Below are positions 26,061 through 33,983 of a DNA stretch of 64,000 nt, piece by piece. Each line of letters starts with the position of its first letter. Positions within the stretch are counted from its first letter, which is position 1. Source of the stretch: Chersky-840 sp050011815 (GTDB lineage: Bacteria; Actinomycetota; Acidimicrobiia; Acidimicrobiales; UBA8190); NCBI GenBank assembly GCA_050011815.1, contig JBEKIJ010000020.1, positions 7,226-71,225 on the forward strand, read 5' to 3'. The translations under genes were made by a program, and so were the position numbers. The notes beneath the pieces were generated by a model. That model saw only the letters and a program-made list of their open reading frames with translations, ran no database searches and was not told the DNA's origin.

Positions 26061-27638
26061 ATGTTCGACGCCCTGTCCGACCGCCTCGAGGGGATCCTCG
26101 GCCGCCTCCGCAGCCGCGGTCGACTGAGCGACGCGGATGTCGATGAGGCGCTGCGCGAGATCCGCACCGCCCTGCTCGAAGCCGATGTCGACGTGGGGGT
26201 GGCCCGTTCCCTGGTGCAAGGGGTTCGGGCCCGGGTCGTCGGCGAGGAGCTGTCGAAGAGCCTGAGCCCCGGCCAACAGGTCGTGAAGGCGGTCCACGAC
26301 CAGCTCGTCGAGGTGCTCGGTGGTGAGACGCTGCGCCTCACCTACTCCCCGGCGCCGCCCACGGTCGTGCTCCTCGCCGGATTGCAGGGCTCGGGCAAGA
26401 CCACCACGTCGGCCAAGCTCGCTCGCTGGTTCCGTCAGCAGGGCCGCAATCCGCTGCTGGTGGGAGCCGACCTGCAACGACCGGCGGCGGTCGAACAGTT
26501 GCGGATCCTCGGTGAGCAGGCCGGGGTGCCGGTCTTCAGCGAGCCCACCGATCCCGTGGCCGTGGCCGTGGGCGGTCTGCGAGAAGCACAGCGCCTCGGA
26601 CGCGACGTGCTCATCGTGGACACCGCCGGTCGTCTCGCCATCGACGAGGCCCTCATGGACGAGGTGCGTCGGGTCTCCGATGCCGTGTCTCCCCGGTACA
26701 CGTTCCTCGTCATCGACGCCATGACCGGCCAGGACGCCGTGTCGACGGCCCGGGCCTTCCACGAGGTGCTGGCCCTCGACGGGGTGATCCTGACCAAGCT
26801 CGACGGTGACGCCCGGGGCGGTGCCGCGCTGAGCGTGAAGGACGTCGTGGGTCGGCCCATCGCCTTCGCGTCCACCGGTGAGCGACTGGCTGACTTCGAT
26901 CTCTTCCACCCCGACCGGATGGCGAGCCGCATCCTGGGCATGGGCGATGTGCTCACGCTCATCGAGCAGGCCGAGCGCGAGTTCGACCACGACGTGGCGG
27001 CCGAGGGTGCCAGCCGTCTCCTCGAGGGTCGTTTCACCCTCGAGGACTTCTTGTCCCAGCTCCAACAGGTGAAGAAGCTCGGATCGCTCGGGGGGCTCCT
27101 CTCGCTCATGCCCGGCGTCCCGAAGGAGCTCAAGAACAGCGCCGCCATCGACGACGGCCAGGTGGCCCAGGTCGAAGCCATCATCCGCTCCATGACCCCC
27201 CGGGAGCGGGGGGACCCCGCCCTCATCGACGGCGCACGCCGGTCCCGGATCGCCCGGGGGAGCGGGACGACGACCCAAGACGTGAACCAGCTCCTGCGTC
27301 AATTCAAAGACGCCCAGCAACTCATGCGGTCACCGGGAATGCTCGGTGGGATGCTCGGAGGGGGAGGCCGGGCCAAGATGGCCGAGGCCTTGGCGCAGCG
27401 CATGGGCGGCATGGGAGAGGGTGCGGGCCTCGACGCGCCGGGACTGGAGTCCCTGGGCGCCGGCCTCGGACCTGGTGGGTTGAGTGGGGGAGGGCTGGGC
27501 GCGGGGCCCTCGCTGGGCGGTCGTTCCGGGGCCGGTGGTGGATCGGCCGGCGGGTCGGGCCGGGGCCGCCCCGGGTCGAAGAAGAAGAAAGGTGGGCGGG
27601 TGACCCCGAAGGGCCAAGGGGGTCGCGGCGGCCGCTGA
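26061..27638 (+). CDS. ffh: Signal recognition particle protein Ffh (SRP54)
   Basis: 525-residue GTPase that binds 4.5S RNA and signal peptides. N domain to about 90; G domain with LAGLQGSGKTTTSAKLA near 108, DLQRPAAVEQL, VDTAGRLAIDEALM, TKLDGDARGGAALS; M domain from about 325 with FTLEDFLSQLQQVKKLG and the RNA-binding SRIARGSGTTTQDVNQLL. The tail (about 430-525) is Gly/Met-rich, then Gly/Ser-rich (GGMLGGGGRAKMAEAL, SGAGGGSAGGSGRGRPG) and basic KKKKGG, longer than usual. No 4.5S RNA gene is visible here. Confidence 0.95.
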   Translation: MFDALSDRLEGILGRLRSRGRLSDADVDEALREIRTALLEADVDVGVARSLVQGVRARVVGEELSKSLSPGQQVVKAVHDQLVEVLGGETLRLTYSPAPPTVVLLAGLQGSGKTTTSAKLARWFRQQGRNPLLVGADLQRPAAVEQLRILGEQAGVPVFSEPTDPVAVAVGGLREAQRLGRDVLIVDTAGRLAIDEALMDEVRRVSDAVSPRYTFLVIDAMTGQDAVSTARAFHEVLALDGVILTKLDGDARGGAALSVKDVVGRPIAFASTGERLADFDLFHPDRMASRILGMGDVLTLIEQAEREFDHDVAAEGASRLLEGRFTLEDFLSQLQQVKKLGSLGGLLSLMPGVPKELKNSAAIDDGQVAQVEAIIRSMTPRERGDPALIDGARRSRIARGSGTTTQDVNQLLRQFKDAQQLMRSPGMLGGMLGGGGRAKMAEALAQRMGGMGEGAGLDAPGLESLGAGLGPGGLSGGGLGAGPSLGGRSGAGGGSAGGSGRGRPGSKKKKGGRVTPKGQGGRGGR

Positions 27639-27717
27639 TGGTGCCTCGGGGCGGGTCCCGGCTGCCTGGCGAGGCGGTCCCGGGGCCCGGGTTTCGACCC
27701 CCGTGCCGGCGGCGGGC

Positions 27718-27723
27718 CACAAT
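27718..27723 (+). promoter_or_regulatory. Possible promoter of the rpsP operon
   Basis: CACAAT with a TTCGAC element 19 bases upstream, in the ffh-rpsP gap. It gives a leader of about 55 nt before the rpsP GTG. Confidence 0.3.
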
Positions 27724-27783
27724 AGGAGGTCCGTGCACCTCGAGTCCGAGGCCGCCACGACCAGGAAGGCAGGGAATCAGACG

Positions 27784-28065
27784 GTGGCAGTGAAGCTCCG
27801 CCTCATGCGGATGGGGAAGAAGAAGCAGCCGACCTACCGGGTCGTCGCGGCCGACGCCAGGTCGCCGCGCGACGGCCGGTTCATCGAGATCGTGGGGACC
27901 TACGCACCGCGGGGTCGCTCCACGGCCGAGCCCGACGCCATCGTCAACATCGACAACGACAAGGCCCTCAAGTGGCTGCGCCAAGGAGCACAGGCCACCG
28001 AACGGGTCGAGAAGCTCCTGCGTACCTCGGGCGCCTGGGACGAGTTCAAGCCGGGTTCGAAGTGA
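27784..28065 (+). CDS. rpsP: 30S ribosomal protein S16
   Basis: 93-residue S16. The GTG start gives (V)AVKLRLMRMGKKKQPTYRV, the standard N-terminus; RDGRFIEIVGTYAPRG follows. In-frame codons upstream of the GTG have no homology. A GCAGGGAA purine stretch about 8 bases upstream serves as ribosome site. Its stop overlaps the khpA GTG by four bases. First gene of the rpsP-khpA-rimM-trmD group. Confidence 0.95.
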   Translation: MAVKLRLMRMGKKKQPTYRVVAADARSPRDGRFIEIVGTYAPRGRSTAEPDAIVNIDNDKALKWLRQGAQATERVEKLLRTSGAWDEFKPGSK

Positions 28066-28460
28066 GCGAGGCGGGGCTCGGGGACGTGGGCAACGTCAAC
28101 ACCGACGACGAGGATGTCGACGACGTCGGGAACGCGGGTGTGGGGAACACCGTCGGCGACGACCTCGACGACATGGCCGGCAACCGCCTCGACGACATGG
28201 CCGGCAACCGGGTGGAGGGTGGAAGCGCCCGGGCCGTGCTCGACTACATCGCCCGTTCGCTGGCCGGTGAGCCCGACGCCGTCGTGGTGGAGACCGAGGA
28301 GTCGAGTCGGGGCCTGCGCTTCCGCATCCACGTCGCCCCCGGCGACATGGGCCGCATGATCGGTCGGCGCGGCCGAGTGGCCCAGGCGATCCGCACGCTG
28401 GTGCGGGTGGCGGGGTCGCGCGAAGGGGTTGACACCAACGTCGACTTCGTCGACGACTGA
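28062..28460 (+). CDS. khpA: KH-domain RNA-binding protein KhpA with an acidic N-terminal extension
   Basis: 132 residues; the usual KhpA is about 75-80. The C-terminal 75 residues are the normal protein: ARAVLDYIARSLAGEPDAV, then HVAPGDMGRMIGRRGRVAQA with the KH GxxG loop as GRRG. KhpA binds RNA with KhpB and affects cell division and translation in other Gram-positives. The first 55 residues are acidic and repetitive (DDEDVDDVG, two copies of LDDMAGNR). A later start would remove them, but the GTG overlapping the rpsP stop is the only coupled start, and I see no other good start before the KH domain. Confidence 0.85.
   Translation: MSEAGLGDVGNVNTDDEDVDDVGNAGVGNTVGDDLDDMAGNRLDDMAGNRVEGGSARAVLDYIARSLAGEPDAVVVETEESSRGLRFRIHVAPGDMGRMIGRRGRVAQAIRTLVRVAGSREGVDTNVDFVDD
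28164..28211 (+). repeat. 24-bp tandem duplication in khpA
   Basis: Two adjacent 24-base copies differing only in the last base. In frame each encodes LDDMAGNR, in the acidic extension before the KH domain. Confidence 0.9.
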
Positions 28461-28503
28461 CGAACCCGGACGCGACGCCCGTACGCCTGAGGGCGCCGAG
28501 GGG

Positions 28504-28968
28504 TTGCTCGAGGTGGGCCGGGTCGGCAAGGCGCACGGACTGGCCGGCGAGGTCGTCGTTTCCCTGATCAGCAACCGTCCTGAACGCGTCGTCGTGGGTT
28601 CGGCGTTCCTCACCGACGCCGGCGAGCTTCGCATCGAGGCGGCGCGGCCCTTCGTCGACAACTGGCTCATGAGGTTCGCCGGCGTGGACAGCCGCGAGCG
28701 AGCCGAAGCGCTGCGGGGCACCGTGCTGCGGGGCCTCCCCCTCGACGACGAGGAGGCGTGGTGGGTGCACGAGCTCATCGGGTCCGAGGTCACCGACACC
28801 GACGGTGTGCATGTGGGGACGGTGACCGGGGTCCTCGCCAACCCGGCCAGCGACCTCCTCGAGCTCGATGGCGGAGCCCTCGTCCCGCTGCGGTTCGTGG
28901 TCGAGCGATCCCCGGGCCGCGTGGTGGTCGATGCGCCGGCCGGGCTCCTCGATCTCCCCGAGCGCTAG
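28504..28968 (+). CDS. rimM: Ribosome maturation factor RimM
   Basis: 30S assembly factor that works with S19 near the head of 16S rRNA. The core begins LEVGRVGKAHGLAGEVVV and has a C-terminal PRC-barrel half with EAWWVHELIGSEV and the end VVDAPAGLLDL. Start uncertain: TTG used here gives 154 residues beginning at the family motif. An upstream TTG at 28429, overlapping khpA by 32 bases, would add 25 residues (TPTSTSSTTDEPGRD...) without homology. A GTG three codons later is also possible. Confidence 0.9.
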   Translation: MLEVGRVGKAHGLAGEVVVSLISNRPERVVVGSAFLTDAGELRIEAARPFVDNWLMRFAGVDSRERAEALRGTVLRGLPLDDEEAWWVHELIGSEVTDTDGVHVGTVTGVLANPASDLLELDGGALVPLRFVVERSPGRVVVDAPAGLLDLPER

Positions 28969-28979
28969 GGGCGGCGCCG

Positions 28980-29747
28980 GTGCGTGTCGACGTCTTCACG
29001 ATCTTCCCCGACCTCGTCGAGCACTACTGCGAAGGGTCGTTGCTGGGCCGGGCCCGTCATCAGGGCCTCCTCGACGTGCGGGTCCACGACCTGCGGGCCG
29101 GAGCGCAGGACCCGAGACGATCCGTGGACGACGCTCCTTTCGGCGGGGGCGCGGGGATGGTGCTCGCCCCGGGCCCGATCTTCGCCGCGGTGGAGGCGGC
29201 GGTCCCGCCCCGACCGCTGTACCTGCTCGCCCCCGGGGGACGGCGCCTCGACCAGCGCGTGGTGGAGGAGCTGGCCGCCACGGGTGACTCGCCCTCGGGA
29301 GGGTTCTCACTGCTGTGCGGGCGCTACGAAGGGGTGGACCAGCGGGTCACCGACCACCTCGTCGACGGGGAGCTGTCCATCGGCGACTACGTGCTGGGCG
29401 GGGGTGAGGTGCCGGCCCTCGTGGTCGTCGAAGCGGTGGCCCGCCTCGTTCCCGGCGTCATGGGCAACGAGGCCTCGGCGGTGGACGAGAGCTTCAGCTC
29501 GGGCTTGCTCGAGTACCCGCAGTACACCCGCCCGGCGGTGTTTCGGGAGTGGTCTGTGCCTGAGGTCCTCTTGAGCGGGGACCACGGCCGGATCGCCCGA
29601 TGGCGCCGGGCCACGCGCCTGCGCCGGACGCTGGAGCGGCGCCCGGACCTCCTCGAGGCGACCGGGGCCCTGAGCGACGAGGACCTCGCCGTGCTCGAGG
29701 AGTTCTCCGAAGAACCGTCCCCGGGACCCGGAGCGCCCCACCCGTAG
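28980..29747 (+). CDS. trmD: tRNA (guanine37-N1)-methyltransferase
   Basis: SPOUT-class methylase that makes m1G37 and prevents frameshifting. 255 residues. Seen: DVFTIFPDLVEHYCEGSLLGRA, DDAPFGGGAGMVL near 55, LLCGRYEGVDQRV, the knot region LSIGDYVLGGGEVPALVV near 138, and LEYPQYTRP near 180. GTG start eleven bases after rimM; a much longer open frame upstream is only overlap with rimM. Confidence 0.95.
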   Translation: MRVDVFTIFPDLVEHYCEGSLLGRARHQGLLDVRVHDLRAGAQDPRRSVDDAPFGGGAGMVLAPGPIFAAVEAAVPPRPLYLLAPGGRRLDQRVVEELAATGDSPSGGFSLLCGRYEGVDQRVTDHLVDGELSIGDYVLGGGEVPALVVVEAVARLVPGVMGNEASAVDESFSSGLLEYPQYTRPAVFREWSVPEVLLSGDHGRIARWRRATRLRRTLERRPDLLEATGALSDEDLAVLEEFSEEPSPGPGAPHP

Positions 29748-29770
29748 TGCGGGAGAGCCCTGGGTGCGGC

Positions 29771-29776
29771 TATCGT
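29771..29776 (+). promoter_or_regulatory. Possible promoter of rplS (TATCGT) with a leader of about 100 nt
   Basis: TATCGT between trmD and rplS. A hairpin CGTGC-TCG-GCACG follows at 29779-29791, and the leader ends in GAAGGGA before the ATG. Confidence 0.35.
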
Positions 29777-29881
29777 GGCGTGCTCGGCACGCTCTGCCCC
29801 CGCCCGGCCGCCCCGTCGCCGCGGTGGCCCCGGAGGCGCTGCCCGAGCCGCTCGAGCTGGACCTGTGAAGGGACGCGCGTC

Positions 29882-30235
29882 ATGAACCCCACCGACATCG
29901 TCGATCGCGAGAACCTGAGAGACGACATCCCCGATTTCAGGCCGGGTGACACCTTGAAGGTGCACGTGCGGGTGGTCGAGGGCAGCCGCGAGCGCACCCA
30001 GGTGTTCCAGGGGGCCGTGATCCGCCGCCAGGGCACCGGCGCCCGGGAGACCTTCACCGTGCGCAAGCTCAGCTTCGGCGTCGGCGTCGAGCGCACCTTT
30101 CCCGTCCATTCGCCCATCCTGGCCAAGATCGAGGTCGTCACCCGTGGGGATGTCCGGCGGGCCAAGCTCTACTACCTCCGCGGCCGCGTGGGGAAGGCGG
30201 CCAAGATCAAAGAGAAGCGGGCTGCGCGCACCTAG
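29882..30235 (+). CDS. rplS: 50S ribosomal protein L19
   Basis: 117-residue L19 located at the 30S-50S interface. ATG start: MNPTDIVDRENLRDDIPDF, then RPGDTLKVHVRVVEGSRER, VFQGAVIRRQGTG, FTVRKLSFGVGVERTFP, and YYLRGRVGKAAKIKE. Complete and of normal length. In mycobacteria lepB and rnhB follow; here the DUF2469 gene follows directly. Confidence 0.96.
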   Translation: MNPTDIVDRENLRDDIPDFRPGDTLKVHVRVVEGSRERTQVFQGAVIRRQGTGARETFTVRKLSFGVGVERTFPVHSPILAKIEVVTRGDVRRAKLYYLRGRVGKAAKIKEKRAART

Positions 30236-30280
30236 TGCGCCGCGTGGTCACAGTCGGATCGAGGCGGAAGTAGCCGACGG

Positions 30281-30574
30281 ATGAGTGAGGAAGACCTCGA
30301 ACGATACGAGGCCGAGATCGAACTGGCGCTCGTCCAGGAGTACCGGACGGTGCTCCCCTTGTTCAACTACGTGGTCGAGAGTGAGCGTCGCTTCTATCTC
30401 GCCAACGAGGTGAAGGTCACCGTGCGCGACGCCTCGTCGCCCACCTGCATCGAACTCGAGTTGGACGACGCCTGGGTGTGGGACATGTATCGCCCGGCAC
30501 GGTTCGTGCCCCATGTCCGAGTGCTCACGTTCCGGGACGTGAACGTGGAGCGACTCCCCGACCGCGACGGCTGA
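30281..30574 (+). CDS. DUF2469 family protein
   Basis: 97-residue actinobacterial protein of unknown function (Rv2901c-like from memory). Seen: MSEEDLERYEAEIELAL, VVESERRFYLANEV, and the highly conserved DDAWVWDMYRPARFV with LTFRDVNVE. No known catalytic motif. Lies one base before yraN, and the pair is conserved near rplS in actinobacteria. Confidence 0.9.
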   Translation: MSEEDLERYEAEIELALVQEYRTVLPLFNYVVESERRFYLANEVKVTVRDASSPTCIELELDDAWVWDMYRPARFVPHVRVLTFRDVNVERLPDRDG

Positions 30575-30575
30575 G

Positions 30576-30953
30576 ATGGCCGACCCCCGCCGCGCCGCGT
30601 TGGGCGTGCGGGGCGAGGAGGCCGCCGTGGCATGGTACGAGGCGGCCGCCTACGAGGTGCTGGATCGCAACTGGCGCTGTGCTGAGGGCGAGATCGATCT
30701 CGTGGCACGGAGCGCGGATCGTGGCGTGCTGGTCATCTGCGAGGTGAAGACCCGGAGTTCGGGGACCTTCGGCTCGCCCTTCGAGGCCGTGACCCCGGCC
30801 AAACAACGGCGGCTGCGCAGGCTCGCCGCCATGTGGTTGCGCAGCGCCCGCCGTGGTTCGACACGCTACGAGCGCATCCGGTTCGACGTGGCGGCGGTGA
30901 GGACCGGGGCCGGCGGGCACTTGGCGGTCGAGGTGCTCGAGGACGCCTTCTGA
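30576..30953 (+). CDS. YraN / UPF0102 family nuclease-like protein
   Basis: 125 residues with a restriction-endonuclease-like core: GVRGEEAAVAWYEAAAYEVL, then the active-site pattern GEIDLVARSAD...VICEVKTRSS (E-D-ExK) near 35-60. Its cellular role is unproven; Holliday-junction or recombination work is suggested by the fold and by its usual place before comM-dprA. Here about 3.8 kb separate it from comM. Confidence 0.88.
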   Translation: MADPRRAALGVRGEEAAVAWYEAAAYEVLDRNWRCAEGEIDLVARSADRGVLVICEVKTRSSGTFGSPFEAVTPAKQRRLRRLAAMWLRSARRGSTRYERIRFDVAAVRTGAGGHLAVEVLEDAF

Positions 30954-31018
30954 CCGGGCGCCACCCGCCCCGGCCTTGCCGGGTCCGGCCGACCTGGGGA
31001 CCGGGGGTGCACGCTGGG

Positions 31019-31024
31019 TAGGGT
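31019..31024 (+). promoter_or_regulatory. -10-like hexamer TAGGGT, leaderless type
   Basis: TAGGGT ends 6 bases before the GTG of the enoyl-CoA hydratase gene. Confidence 0.5.
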
Positions 31025-31030
31025 GTCGGC

Positions 31031-31819
31031 GTGAGCAACCAGACCATCATCGTGGAGCGCGAGGGCGGGGTCGTGACCGTCACGCTGAACCGCCCCGAGC
31101 GCAAGAACGCCGGCAACGGCCTCATGTGGCAGGAGCTCCACGACACCTTCGCCGAGGTGAGGCGCCGGCGCGACGACCGTGTCGTGGTCATCACCGGCGC
31201 CGGGGGGGCGTTTTGCTCCGGCGCCGACATCGCCGACCCGAAGGGTGTGAGCGGGGACCCCACCGATCCCCACATCGTGCGGATGCAGTTCTTCGGGCAG
31301 GTGATGTTGGCGCTGCATGACCTGCCCAAGCCCACCATCGCCAAGATCCGCGGCATCGCGGCGGGGGCGGGGATGAGCCTGGCGCTCGGCTGTGATCTCA
31401 CGGTGGCGTCGGACAACGCCCGGTTCTCGGAGATCTTCGCCCGCCGCGGCCTCTCGGTCGACGGGGGCTCGTCCTGGTTGCTGCCCAGGCTGGTGGGTCT
31501 GCACAAGGCCAAAGAGCTCGCCTACTTCGCCGACATCCTCTCCGCCCACGAGGCCGCCGCCTACGGGCTGCTCAATCGGGTGGTGGCCGACGACGAGCTC
31601 GACGCCTTTGTCGAGGACTGGGCCCGGCGCTTGGCGCAGGGCCCACCCCTGGCGCTGGCCATGACCAAGTCCCTACTCGACGCCTCCATGTCGGTGACCA
31701 TGGCCCAGGCCCTCGAGAACGAGGCCCGGTGCCAGACCATCAACTTCTACAGCGAGGACACCGGTGAAGCCATGCGGGCCTTCGCCGAGAAGCGAGAGCC
31801 GAGGTTCACGGGTCGTTGA
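31031..31819 (+). CDS. Enoyl-CoA hydratase/isomerase family protein
   Basis: 262-residue crotonase-fold enzyme. Seen: VTVTLNRPERKNAGNGLMW, first oxyanion segment GAGGAFCSGADIAD near 57, second KIRGIAAGAGMSLALGCDLTVAS near 108, and the acid region FARRGLSVDGGSSWLLPRLVG near 137. The hydratase residue Glu144-equivalent is not obvious (SVDGGSSW has Asp), which leaves a hydratase, isomerase or related acyl-CoA activity open. Its stop overlaps the TTG of the lipoprotein gene, so the two share a transcript although their jobs look unrelated. Confidence 0.88.
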   Translation: MSNQTIIVEREGGVVTVTLNRPERKNAGNGLMWQELHDTFAEVRRRRDDRVVVITGAGGAFCSGADIADPKGVSGDPTDPHIVRMQFFGQVMLALHDLPKPTIAKIRGIAAGAGMSLALGCDLTVASDNARFSEIFARRGLSVDGGSSWLLPRLVGLHKAKELAYFADILSAHEAAAYGLLNRVVADDELDAFVEDWARRLAQGPPLALAMTKSLLDASMSVTMAQALENEARCQTINFYSEDTGEAMRAFAEKREPRFTGR

Positions 31820-32307
31820 GAGCGCGAGTGGTTCTGCTCGCCGTGCTCCCCGCCCTGGCCTGCGCGTGCGGGCAGTCCGGCGGGCACGTGGTGGGTGTCC
31901 CCACCAACGGCGCTCCCACTACGGGCCCCGAGGGCCCGGGGTACATGGTGCAGTCGCAGCCGGTCAAAGGCCTCGGCACCGTTCTCGTCAACGGCTACGG
32001 GCTCACCCTGTACCTCTTTGTCCCCGATCACGGATCGGGACGGTCGACGTGTTTCGGATACTGCGCCACCGAGTGGCCCCCCGCCACCCTCCCCACCGGC
32101 GTGACGACGCCGGTCATCGGCGGAGGAGTCGACCGGGCCCTCATCGGCACGACGCGGCGGGGAACCACCCTGCAGGTCACCTACAACGGATGGCCGTTGT
32201 ATCGCTGGATCGGGGACACCTCGGCGGGGCAGTCGACGGGCGAGGGCATCACCAACGCCGGAGGCCTCTGGTACGCGGTCAACGACGCCGGCCAGCCCGT
32301 CCACTGA
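31816..32307 (+). CDS. Exported lipoprotein with PF03640-type secreted repeats
   Basis: 163 residues. Signal peptide RARVVLLAVLPALACACG with a poor lipobox (ALAC), so lipid attachment is likely but not certain. The mature part has two repeats of the PF03640 class: VLVNGYGLTLYLFVPDHG with STCFGYCATEWPP, then LQVTYNGWPLYRWIGDTSAGQ. The family is found in secreted actinobacterial and proteobacterial lipoproteins; function unknown. TTG start overlapping the hydratase stop. Confidence 0.82.
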   Translation: MRARVVLLAVLPALACACGQSGGHVVGVPTNGAPTTGPEGPGYMVQSQPVKGLGTVLVNGYGLTLYLFVPDHGSGRSTCFGYCATEWPPATLPTGVTTPVIGGGVDRALIGTTRRGTTLQVTYNGWPLYRWIGDTSAGQSTGEGITNAGGLWYAVNDAGQPVH

Positions 32308-32327
32308 TCGTTTCTGTCGCTGTCACC

Positions 32328-33296
32328 TCAACGTGTCCCACCGGTCGGGCCCGAGCCTGACCCGCCGGCGCTCGGCGGGAACGTGCCGTTGGGCACAGCC
32401 CCCCACTGACCGGCCCCGCACGGCATGACCTGGGACGGGCTCGTCGGAGGAGCGATGTCGCATGACCCTGTCCCTGGCGGCGACGACGGAGACGGCATCG
32501 TGAGGGGCTGTGTCGTGGTCCCCGCCGCCGTCGTTATCTGGGCTGAGGTGACGCCCTGGCTGCCGGGCCACCACGCCACGAACCAGCCGTCGCCTGTCGT
32601 GGCATCGACATTCCCGCCCGAGTCCCGCACGAGCGTGACATGGGTCACTCCCGGTTGCACCTCACCTTCGACCAGGGTGTAGGCCCCTTCACCGGAGAGA
32701 GACAGGTGACTGACCGAAGACGACCCGATCTCAGTGGAGCCCGTCGCCGCGTTCTCGGCCGATGTCGTGCCCTCGCTCGATGCCGAGCCCTTGCTCGGAG
32801 CGTGTGATCCGTTGCTGCCCGAGACTGTCATCGAGTCCCCGTTGGCGGAGTGACGGTTCAAGACGGTGAATGAGGGGCCACTGAAACACGTGGCATAGGC
32901 CCCGCCGTCTTGGTAGATCACGATGGCGAATGGCCCCCGGACATCGGTGACCACGGCGTCCCATCCCGAGGAACCGCTCGGTCCCGAGATCCCGGGCATG
33001 GCGTCGAGGCGTTGCTGGCAGTTGGTGGCGACGGTTGCGTCCGGGGCGCCGGACGCGGACCGGGGTACTTGGCTCCAGCCCGCGAAGGCGGGTTGTGCAC
33101 CACCCAGGATCACGATGGACGCGATCGTCCCCGCCGTTGCCGCCCCGGTAAGGGCACTCACCTTCAAGGGAGAGGAGAGACGGCTCGTGCGGGGCCGGTA
33201 GTCGACCTGGCGCAGGCGATCAAGCGCCTCCGACGAGATGCTCGTGGCGCGTTGTGTGAAGGCCTGTCGCAATTCGGTTTCAAATTCCCGGGTCAT
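32328..33296 (-). CDS. Single-pass exported protein coupled to a SigE-family sigma factor
   Basis: 322 residues. A cytoplasmic N-terminus of about 55 residues (TREFETELRQAFTQRATSIS, EALDRLRQVDYRPRT), one hydrophobic segment (VSALTGAATAGTIASIVILGGAQPAFA), then a Ser/Thr/Gly-rich outer part with two paired Cys (NCQQRLDAM; YATCFSGPSF) and a proline-rich tail. I do not recognise the family. The arrangement, with its gene overlapping the sigma gene by 17 bases, suggests a membrane partner or anti-sigma factor, but no zinc anti-sigma motif is present. ATG at MTREF chosen. Confidence 0.7.
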   Translation of the reverse strand: MTREFETELRQAFTQRATSISSEALDRLRQVDYRPRTSRLSSPLKVSALTGAATAGTIASIVILGGAQPAFAGWSQVPRSASGAPDATVATNCQQRLDAMPGISGPSGSSGWDAVVTDVRGPFAIVIYQDGGAYATCFSGPSFTVLNRHSANGDSMTVSGSNGSHAPSKGSASSEGTTSAENAATGSTEIGSSSVSHLSLSGEGAYTLVEGEVQPGVTHVTLVRDSGGNVDATTGDGWFVAWWPGSQGVTSAQITTAAGTTTQPLTMPSPSSPPGTGSCDIAPPTSPSQVMPCGAGQWGAVPNGTFPPSAGGSGSGPTGGTR

Positions 33297-33882
33297 GGGG
33301 TGGTGCTCCTTTCGTGTCGCAGATGGCTTGCAGTGCATGATCGAAATCCTCTGCGGGGCTGCGGACGACGGTCTGACGCAGTCGCTCCAGGGCTCGCGAG
33401 GTGGTGCTCTTGACGGTGCCCACCGAGCAGCCCATGGTCTCGGCCACCTGGGCCTCGGTGAGATCCTCGAAGTAGCGCAGGACGAGGGTGACGCGCTGGC
33501 GCCCGGGCAGCTCGCCGATGGCGTCGAGGAGCTCCGACGAGGACTCCACCATCCCGAGGGCTCGGGCCGCTGACTCGTCGTGGCGATCCTCGAGCGGGCC
33601 TCGGCTGGACAGGTCGAGCTCAGAGCGATGGCGGGCCCGGCGTATGGCGTTGTCGAGGGCCAGGTTGACGAGGACCCGCCGGGCGTAGGCGGCGGGATGA
33701 TCCATCGACCGCACGCGGGGCCAGCGCCGTGCCACCCGGAACAGGCATTCCTGGACCAGGTCCTCGGCCCCGGCCAGGTCCCAGACCACCAGGTACGCCG
33801 TCCTCAGGAGGGCGTCGGCGTTGTCCGCCACGAACCGCTCGAACTCTTCCCGGCCGGCGTGGCCCTGCCTGGAAGGTCTCAT
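33280..33882 (-). CDS. SigE-family ECF RNA polymerase sigma factor
   Basis: 200 residues, group IV sigma. Region 2: FVADNADALLRTAYLVVWD, AEDLVQECLFRVARRW, HPAAYARRVLVNLALD. Region 4: LDAIGELPGRQRVTLVLRYF, then the helix-turn-helix LTEAQVAETMGCSVGTVKSTTSRALERLR. The type matches the SigE (TIGR02983) subfamily, often paired with a membrane protein as here. C-terminal tail of about 25 residues of unknown use. Target promoters unknown. Confidence 0.9.
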   Translation of the reverse strand: MRPSRQGHAGREEFERFVADNADALLRTAYLVVWDLAGAEDLVQECLFRVARRWPRVRSMDHPAAYARRVLVNLALDNAIRRARHRSELDLSSRGPLEDRHDESAARALGMVESSSELLDAIGELPGRQRVTLVLRYFEDLTEAQVAETMGCSVGTVKSTTSRALERLRQTVVRSPAEDFDHALQAICDTKGAPPHDPGI

Positions 33883-33983
33883 TCCGGGCGGTCGCTGCGC
33901 AGGTCCATCACCCTCTTGAACCCCGCGAGGTCGTCAAAAGGTTGCCTCGGGAACACGAATGTTTTGTCGACTGCCGAGTCGGA

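Noticed and set aside
24831..27320. Minus-strand open frame of 829 codons
   Set aside because: Antisense of ftsY and ffh; no domain.
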